Part shown: in pieces, positions 36,600-64,000 of the stretch
Position numbering within the stretch: position 1 is the first letter of the stretch
How the letters are laid out: every line of letters starts with the position of its first letter
Translations under genes and position numbers: made by a program
Notes under the pieces: generated by a model
The model's database searches: none
What the model saw: the letters and a program-made list of their open reading frames with translations, nothing else
What the model was told of the DNA's origin: nothing
Source of the DNA: Alviniconcha marisindica
Lineage: Eukaryota > Mollusca > Gastropoda > Provannidae
Length of the DNA: 64,000 nt
Reading direction: 5' to 3'
Assembly: GCA_018857735.1 (NCBI GenBank)
Contig: JABMCL010000067.1
Location: 40,001-104,000, forward strand

Positions 36600-37335
36600 C
36601 TCAGCCTCTGAGTTGTCCCCCCCAACCTCCCACCCCACTCTCCTCACCCACTCCCATTACCCCTTTCTCTATCATCCTCTGAGTTGTCCCCCCATCCCAC
36701 TCACCTCACCCACTTCCATTACCCCTTTCTCTATCATTCTCTGAGTTGTCCCCCCATCCCACTCACCTCACCCACTCCCATTACCCCTTTCTCTATCATC
36801 CTCCGAGTTGTCCCCCATCCCACTCACCTCACCCACTCCCATTACCCCTTTCCCTATCATCCTCTGAGTTGTCCCCCCATCCCACTCACCTCACCCACTC
36901 CCATTACCCCTTTCCTATCATCCTCATTGTCCCCCCATCCCACTCACCTCACCCACTCCCATTACCCCTTTCTCTATCATCCTCCAAATTGTCCCCCCCG
37001 TCCCACTCACCTCACCCACTCCCATTACCCCTTTCTCTATCATCCTCTAAGTTGTCTCCCCAACCTCCCATCCCACTCACCTCACCCACTCCCATTACCT
37101 CTTTCTCTGTCATCCTCTCCATCTCTCCCCACACCACCCCCTCCTCACCCACTCCCATTACCCCTTTCTCTATCATCCTCTCCATCTCTTCCCGCACCAC
37201 CACCTCCCCACCCGCTCCCATTACCCCGTTCTCTATCATCTTCTCCATCTCTCCCCACCCCCCACCCCTCCCATTACCCCTTTCTCTGTCATCCTCTCCG
37301 TCTCTCCCTGCACCACCACCTCCCCACCCCCCCTT
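36600..37335. repeat. C/T-rich minisatellite, ~60-bp unit, ~11-12 copies
   Basis: The unit ends in cacccactcccattaccccttt and is then followed by ctctatcatcctctgagttg and a C run. The right-hand half degenerates (ctctccatctctccc...). It yields open Pro/His/Ser-rich frames in two phases, which are by-products. Confidence 0.92.
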
Positions 37336-39516
37336 CCTTAGTTTATTTTTTTATTTCCACTATACAAGCACAGTGTATACAAACGGACACTAACATGCGC
37401 ACACACACACACACACACTTTTCTTATTTGAATGTAATATATATATAATAGCATTTAAATATGAAATAGATTTACTTAATAATTATGCAGCATATGTTGG
37501 TGCCAGTATTACCATATGAGACAAGATGTCATGCATTGTTAAGTCTTGTGGGAGAGACTGATGCACCCAATAGGCTCTTTATGAAGGGAATAGGCCTTTC
37601 TTTCTTACATTTTTCTTCTTCTTCATCAGATCTTACTCTGTTCAAAGCCTGTCGTTTTTTAAAATAGATGGGCTTTGTTCTGTTCAACTAGGTCTTTCAG
37701 ACCCAAACATGATGCTTCAACAATCAGTTACTTGCTCAATTTTTTCCTTTTCGCACTTCAACCTAAATACGCATTGTTAAGTCATCTGTTCTTAGATGTG
37801 TAATGGCACAGATATGTTTGCATTCATTGCTTACATAAATATATATAATTGTTTGTAATAATTGTGTGTGTTAGATCTATTCTTATATGTGAAATACAGT
37901 GTGTGTGTGTGTGTGTGTGCGTGCTGGCATGTGCATGCGTGCATGTGTGTGCAGTTGGGAGTTCATGTATCCATTTTCTCTAATAATTTTTGAACATTTT
38001 TGAACATGGCACTTTTGTCAGTGTTGTTTTGAAAATTATACAGCTATACATTTTTCATGTAATAAATGATGAAACGTACAGTGTTTATACAGAACTGCCC
38101 AACAATTCTTTTTTGTTGTTGTTGTGTGTGTGTGTGGGTGAGTATGTGTGTGTGCATGCCTGCCTGCCTGCCTGCATGCATCCCCTGCCTGTGTGCATGC
38201 ATGTGTGTATGTGTGAGATGGGATACAGGGATTTGTGAACCTACAGTCAAAAGCTCATATAGTCATGTCCTTCAACCCCCAAACTATGTGTGACTGGTCT
38301 GCTATATCAGTGGTCTCTGCTGTTGTGATAATTATCATCTATTGCAGGATTGATATTAAATAAATTTTATGCGACACATCAAAGTAGAATAAGCAGAGCT
38401 AAGTTGCACTCTGTAGCAGACGACAGATTGTAAGACCAGTTTAACCAAGAGGTATAGGGGGTATAAACAGTCTGTGCATGAGCAGTAGGTGACATGTCAT
38501 GTTTGGCGCATTTTGCAAGGCAATGAAGAAACTTCAATGCCATGTACAGAGGCATATAATCAGAATCAGAATAAATCATTCTTATAAAGTGCTGTTCTCT
38601 AAACTCACTGTGCTGTACAAACATCTTATGATGAAAAACACACTAACATACATTTCAAACAAACAGAATATCACTCAGCCACACCACTGTATAAACAGGC
38701 AGGATGTGTGTGCGTATGTTGGACTGTTTATTTGGTTTCTAATCCACTGACTCGTACAAAAAATGAGTAAGAAGGTAATACAAAAAAACAATAGCAAAAC
38801 AATAACAACTGACAACACTGGGATGAAGAGGCAGTTTTCTTGGTTCCATTCTGATTACACAATACACCAACATGATGAGACACAATAGTCCTAAACTAAA
38901 CATTGTTTTTTTTAAATCAATGCTTATGGATGTCTATCCCAAATTCATTTGATTTAATTCCATTTCTCACTTGAAGAACTTGACAATAGCACAGTACAAG
39001 TGCACTGCAGAGACAAACAAGTGTGCAGTACAACTACAAGTGCACACACTGCATGTTCATGCAATCAATTTGTTGATGGCTTTCTGTCGCAAAGCGCAGA
39101 TACCTAAATGAAGAGACAGCGAAGTAAACTTTACCCTCATTCAAACTGTTTAATAAATGCTGTTTTGGAATACACAAGTCATTAAAAACCTGGTCATACA
39201 TGTTTAAAAATCACACAAGATAATGCTATGTGTGTACCAGCATCACAAATATATAAAAGGCATTTTCTGGTGACAGCAGCTTTTAAGCACCAGCATTTTT
39301 CGAAAGTCACATAGCTATTTAAAAATCCAAATACCATCATTCAAAAATCCTAAATGTTTTTTGTTTTTTGTTTTTTTTAATTGAACCAGCATTTTTCACA
39401 AACTGTCAGACCAGCATTTCATATAGCTATATCCAACCAGTATTAGAAATCCAACCTGAAAATTCAGCTTTTCCAAAAAAGAGCACTAAACGTAATTATT
39501 ATGTTGCACACATGCA

Positions 39517-39589
<73 letters not shown>

Positions 39590-39607
39590 AACAAGCAGGT
39601 TCACGGG
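37336..39607. other. Intergenic, simple-repeat scattered
   Basis: (CA)n lies at 37397-37420, TG blocks at 37898-37952 and 38122-38212, (CT)n then (CA)n at 39520-39588, and an agaatcagaataaatcatt retroposon-type tail near 38562-38650. No gene was recognised. Confidence 0.45.
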
Positions 39608-39945
39608 AGTGTTAGTAATTGGATTTTAACATCCTGTTAACTGCACAGGGTCACATCAGGATATTGAACTCTGTCAAAAGCAACTGCACACTTAAATACG
39701 CTTTTCATAATTATATATAAACCCTTTCTCATGTCATCTACAAAACCAATCCCTACACAAACATAAAACAGAACATGTATACCCAAACATCAAACACACA
39801 TTTAAGCTGAGTTAGTCCCTTCAACATGACCCCTGTAAAAAGTGCACGTAAGGCTAGGATGTGCTGGTATCAGCAACCATTCTAATTTATCAAAACCAGA
39901 CTAAAGAAAAATATTTAAAAAAAGGAAGGCGGAAGTATGATCAGC
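39608..39945 (+). repeat. Dispersed ~330-bp repeat 'gamma', copy 2
   Basis: It aligns along its length with 19414-19745: gttagtaattggattttaac, aaaccctttctcatgtca, gatgtgctggtatcagcaacc and the tgatcagcagttg end. Confidence 0.65.
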
Positions 39946-40793
39946 AGTTGATACCAAAAATTTACAAATTTGATTTGTGGGCTGACCTGGAACAGTGGTT
40001 CTGAGTTGGGTTTTGAACTGGGATTGTGTACAGAGTAGGTGTATTGGGGTGAATAAACACAATCTTAAAAGAAATCCTTCATTTAAGCTTATGTTTTGTT
40101 CTCTTCTGCCTATTGGATGAAATTTGTTTTTAAGAATTAGGTGACTTCCATCAACAGCACTTTCCTGCAACAGAATTAAAAATACAAGTGTGCTTTGTGG
40201 GCGCATTTGAATCATTTTGTCCCAGGGCAGAATGTTGTCTAAATGGAGTTTGTTACATGAGGACTCCACTTCACTACTCTGTGGTTTCTCTTTTTTTTCT
40301 TTCTTAGCAGGTATGAAAACGTTACACACAGCCTCCAACAAAGAGCAGGCACCAGACTCAACCAACCAGTTTTTATTTATTTTCCTAAAGGTCATTTTAC
40401 CTTTACTGGTAATAGTGTTGATGGTGCATTTCCATACAGGGTAACATTGGTAAGACAGTTTTTGTTGTTGTTGACAAAACATTCTTTCACCAGTACCTCA
40501 CAGTCATCAAAGCAGTAGACAAAATATTCACCCAGCAAACGCAATGAATGATAAGTGTTGTAATAAAGGTAACAGTGAATGACTGCTTCATTGTACACAT
40601 CATTTAGTAAGCACAAAATTGCACTTTGCGTGAACTTCAAGTATGAGAACATGCTGCCAAATGTGCTAACACTAGTACACCCACAAAGAAAGTCAAACAA
40701 ACAGGACTGACTGACTGATTCCATCTGACGACCAGATGCAACACCTGAAGATCATCTTCTGACTACAGACTGGTAATTGCTGACTGCGCACCT
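39946..40793. other. Unannotated intergenic stretch
   Basis: A 193-codon minus-strand open frame spans most of it (39901-40482) but shows no recognisable domain, and its start is not supported. I do not call it a gene. Confidence 0.4.
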
Positions 40794-40921
40794 ACCTGTA
40801 TCACCCCAGGTCTGTCACACGCACTACCTGTATCACCCCAGGTCTGTCACACAGACTATCTGTATCACCCCAGGTCTGTCACACACACTGCCTGTATTAC
40901 CCTAGTCTGTCAGACACAGTC
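40794..40921. repeat. 32-bp minisatellite, 4 units
   Basis: The unit acctgtatcaccccaggtct continues gtcacacgcact. Starts fall at 40794, 40826, 40858 and 40890. Confidence 0.9.
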
Positions 40922-42239
40922 AACTAACTGCCCATGTGAGACAGGCCCACAAACCACAAACCCACATCTCCTGCTGTTCTACCCCCTATAGAAGGAAGAA
41001 CAGCACTGGACTGAATGGAAGGAGGCATGCTTGCAGAAAAGCTCTGGAGCTCCAAAGAGGCATTGCTGCAAACAATAAAATTCATCAATATCATCAAGCC
41101 ACATGTCTTGGGACAGTTCTGGAATGCCAAGGAAGATGAAGTAGATTGTTCACATTTTTCCAGTCAACCACAATTAAGGTCAAATCAAGCTGAAGCACAA
41201 TCCGTTCACACACAAAAATCTGGTTCAACATTCACATCACACATCACTTGATGTTGCAGGAGGATTGGAAAAATGAAGTTGAATGCATCAGGTAGGCAAA
41301 CATTAGAAAAGCAGACTTTTTGGCAGTAGGCAAAGCATGCAAAACTATAGTGTAACATTCCCCAGGCTTAAAATGGAGAAGCTCTGGGTTCTCAGCAGAA
41401 GCCAGGACTTTAATTTTCCACTGCAGAAAAACAGCTAACTTGCAAATTTGGAAACTGCCCAAACATCCACAAGATGACAAAAAAAGAATCTACTGTACAA
41501 AATTTATCAACCCTTTTTTTAAATTCAGTTTTACTTTATAAATAAACAACCATTCAGCAGTCAAGACAGAACAACGGCCACAGCTGGCCCTCCTCACATT
41601 TGCTCTTGGAAAAATCCAAAAGTTATATTAGTACAAATAAAGCACTCCAAAAAATCTGCCTCAAAAGGGGCAAAAGAGATCAATGATAAAAATCAGCAGC
41701 TCAGCAACATTGGATGGATTTTCTAATGTATACAAATCTATATTAATATCACAAATAAAACAATAAAATGGCACAAAACCAGTTTCAAGCGAAAACATTC
41801 AGAAGTATATATACAAAACATCAATCAAGAAAAGGTTCAAAATGTAAAAAAACTAAAACATGCACAAATTGCTTCAAAGTCCACCACAAAATAATACAGA
41901 AGGCCTCACAGTTCTCCATATTCTTCCTGAGCGGCAGTTGTAGTATGAACTACTACTTTGGCTGACAACTGAACAAACAGAAAAAAGGCATTAAACTGTC
42001 AGGAAATGGAAGTAAACTTCATGCATCATAATGCTTTTGTGCGACCATTTAAAAGTTCTTGTATGTAAAGAACTGCTACATCAAACTTTTGCAGATAAAA
42101 AAAAAAAATGGGCTGGGGGGGGGGGGGGGGGTTTTCCTTTCATTTATGTATTTATTCAATGTGATTCACTTTGAACACACACAGATTGAGAAATACTCTA
42201 AGCTGATGTTTTCCTCTGAATCATAAGACTCCATGAGAA
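40922..42239. other. Downstream flank of the large minus-strand gene
   Basis: No gene was recognised. A G run of about 16 lies near 42115. A TTTATT at 42151-42156 (AATAAA on the minus strand), about 960 bp past the stop, is a candidate poly(A) signal for the gene ending at 43114. Confidence 0.4.
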
Positions 42240-43080
42240 GAACTGCCCGATACATGAAGGGAAGCAACCATACTGCATACCTTAGCTGCAGGGTTTCCCT
42301 CCCTTTACTATGGACAGTTGAAGGGAAGCAACCATACTGCATACATTAGCTGCAGGGTTCCCTCCCCTTATTATGGACAGTTATTATATATTAAGTACTC
42401 TGCAGAAGGAAACAATTGCCCATTCAGCCTGAATAACAGTGGTTTCCACTTGCCCCTCTGAGTCATGTCAGTTTCCCCGGAAGGGGTACAGGTGACAAGA
42501 ATATTAAGGTGGTAGATTTTGTTTGACCAGCAGTCTGGCAAGTGAAGGGGAACAACCACTGCTACGGATGTGACTGTTTCCCTCCCCTCACCTTGACTGG
42601 GACGGTTGGTGTCCCTCTGAGACAGGACAGAACAAATCACTGAATCAGAACAGCACTGGGCTCCATTCCGCTAGCAGCCGGATCAGTGGAAGGGAAACAA
42701 GGGAAACAACCATACTATCACAGTCATGAGTGTTCCCTCCCCTTTCTAGGTGGGAGAGAACAAATCACTGAATCAGAACAGTGCCAGGCTCCATTCCACT
42801 AACAGCCTGATCAGCAGAAGGGAAGCCAGGGAAACAACCATACTATGACAGTCATGAGCCCTCCCCCCCCCCCCCCCCCCCCCTTTCCACTGACAGACTA
42901 CAATTGTGAGAAAGTAGATACGGAGAGAACAGATCACTGAATCAGAACAGCACAGGGCTTCATTTCACAACAGCCTGATCAGTGGAAGGGAAACAAGGGA
43001 AACAACCATACTATCACATGAGTGTTCCCTCCCCTTTCCACTGACAGACTGACTACGATTGTGAGACTGTAGATAAGCAA
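42240..43080. repeat. 3'-UTR tandem repeats beside the stop codon
   Basis: There are two adjacent ~63-bp copies of gaagggaagcaaccatactg at about 42256-42375. Then come three ~130-160-bp units built on aatcactgaatcagaacag and gggaaacaaccatacta at about 42632-43040, one with a C run of about 20 at 42865. This lies directly downstream of the minus-strand stop at 43114, so it is probably transcribed as 3' UTR. Confidence 0.8.
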
Positions 43081-43113
43081 TCGTTCAACCAGAAGGACAG
43101 CAGCCATGGGTAA

Positions 43114-63281
<20,168 letters not shown>

Positions 63282-64000
63282 CTGGAGAAGAAGAAAAAAA
63301 TCAGCTAACAGTAAAGCACAGCAAGAAGAAAGAAAAAAAAGATTTTGTTTGTTTGCTTGTTTGTTTGTTTGTTTTTTGCAAACACTTTGAAAAGCAGAAT
63401 TGGTTTCATTGACATTGGTTTTCCAGCAGAGTTTGATTATTCAACACATTGTAAACTATAACTTAGTCTAAGACAACACAAAATGTACACTGTCACACTG
63501 TGCTGGCAACTGGAGGATGCCAAATGCCAGACTCTACGCCATTCTTCAGCACATCACACACTGGTGTGCAACATGGTCACAAACATTTCTACTGCAGAAC
63601 TACTACCGGCAAGGAAAATACAAAATTTCTACAACCACACAAGTACTACTATTGTACTAATCTCTAGTTGACTACTGATCAGTGTTAGAACAAAGGTGCC
63701 ATCTACAAGAATTTCCTGCACTATGACTGTCTTTTTTCTTTCTTTTTGTTCTTCTTTTCCTTTGGTTTCTAACCACAGTGCCAGAATATCTGACTCATGA
63801 CTGGTAGTGGTACACAGTGGTATGGCATGGTTGTCAGGCAAAACCTCTGGAACTGGTTACACATGAGTACAAAGTAAACTAGATGACACTAGGAGTATGG
63901 GAAATGCTGAAGAGTATGAAAGGGAGAATATAAGTGGTTTATGTTTTAGTCACAATAGTGCTTTCTTTTTACTGTTGGTTATGTTATTTGTTTTGGTTAC
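63282..64000. other. Intron upstream of exon a, to the window edge
   Basis: (GTTT)n-like sequence near 63342-63378. Otherwise I see no exon with a supported splice context; a 70-codon minus-strand frame at 63629-63841 is unconvincing. The gene must continue to the right. Confidence 0.5.

Noticed and set aside
36684..37448. Open frames of 254 and 215 codons, Pro/His/Ser/Leu-rich
   Set aside because: Products of the ~60-bp C/T minisatellite, open in two phases at once.
39901..40482. 193-codon minus-strand open frame
   Set aside because: No domain, no plausible splice or start context, and composition like the surrounding intergenic DNA.

Overview
This is eukaryotic nuclear DNA, most likely from a marine lophotrochozoan animal and probably a gastropod mollusc. 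The signs are split genes with canonical GT..AG introns, pervasive (CA)n, (CACG)n and (GT)n arrays, several families of decayed LINE retrotransposons, tRNA-derived SINEs, TTAA-flanked DNA transposons and many minisatellites. The phylum is an inference from repeat style; nothing in the window proves it.

Layout. 1-8.6 kb is almost all repeats: three near-identical 1.08-kb tandem units, each carrying a foldback element, then SINE-like pieces, minisatellites and a pyrimidine-rich array. 8.6-11.6 kb is a frameshifted LINE with endonuclease and reverse transcriptase, and 13.1-14.5 kb is a second LINE of another family. At 15.9-16.3 kb there is a palindromic MITE. At 16.88-18.03 kb (+) lies an intronless, GC-rich gene for a Golgi-type glycosyltransferase with a GT77-like nucleotide-diphospho-sugar transferase fold. 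At 20.86-32.73 kb (-) lies a complete eight-exon arylsulfatase B gene. All splice phases agree and the reconstructed protein is 509 aa. Head-to-head with it, at 33.67-34.54 kb (+), is an intronless palmitoyltransferase gene resembling ZDHHC24. From 34.5 to 42 kb I see no further gene, only LINE scraps, a C/T-rich minisatellite and dispersed repeats. From 43.1 to 63.3 kb (-) runs the 3' part of a large gene that continues past the right edge. Sixteen exons join in frame into 1069 aa rich in RPxSA-type motifs; I do not recognise the protein.

The three identifiable genes are housekeeping-type membrane or lysosome enzymes and do not form a pathway. The most unusual signal is in the introns of the two split genes. 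Four 3' splice sites are followed on their intron side by tandem copies of the splice junction itself, with intact AG and the first bases of the exon. Three are in the arylsulfatase gene. The fourth is a 60-bp minisatellite whose units each look like a 9-nt microexon.

A second theme is that microsatellites sit at fixed positions inside LINE 3' tails, so retrotransposition may be seeding them.
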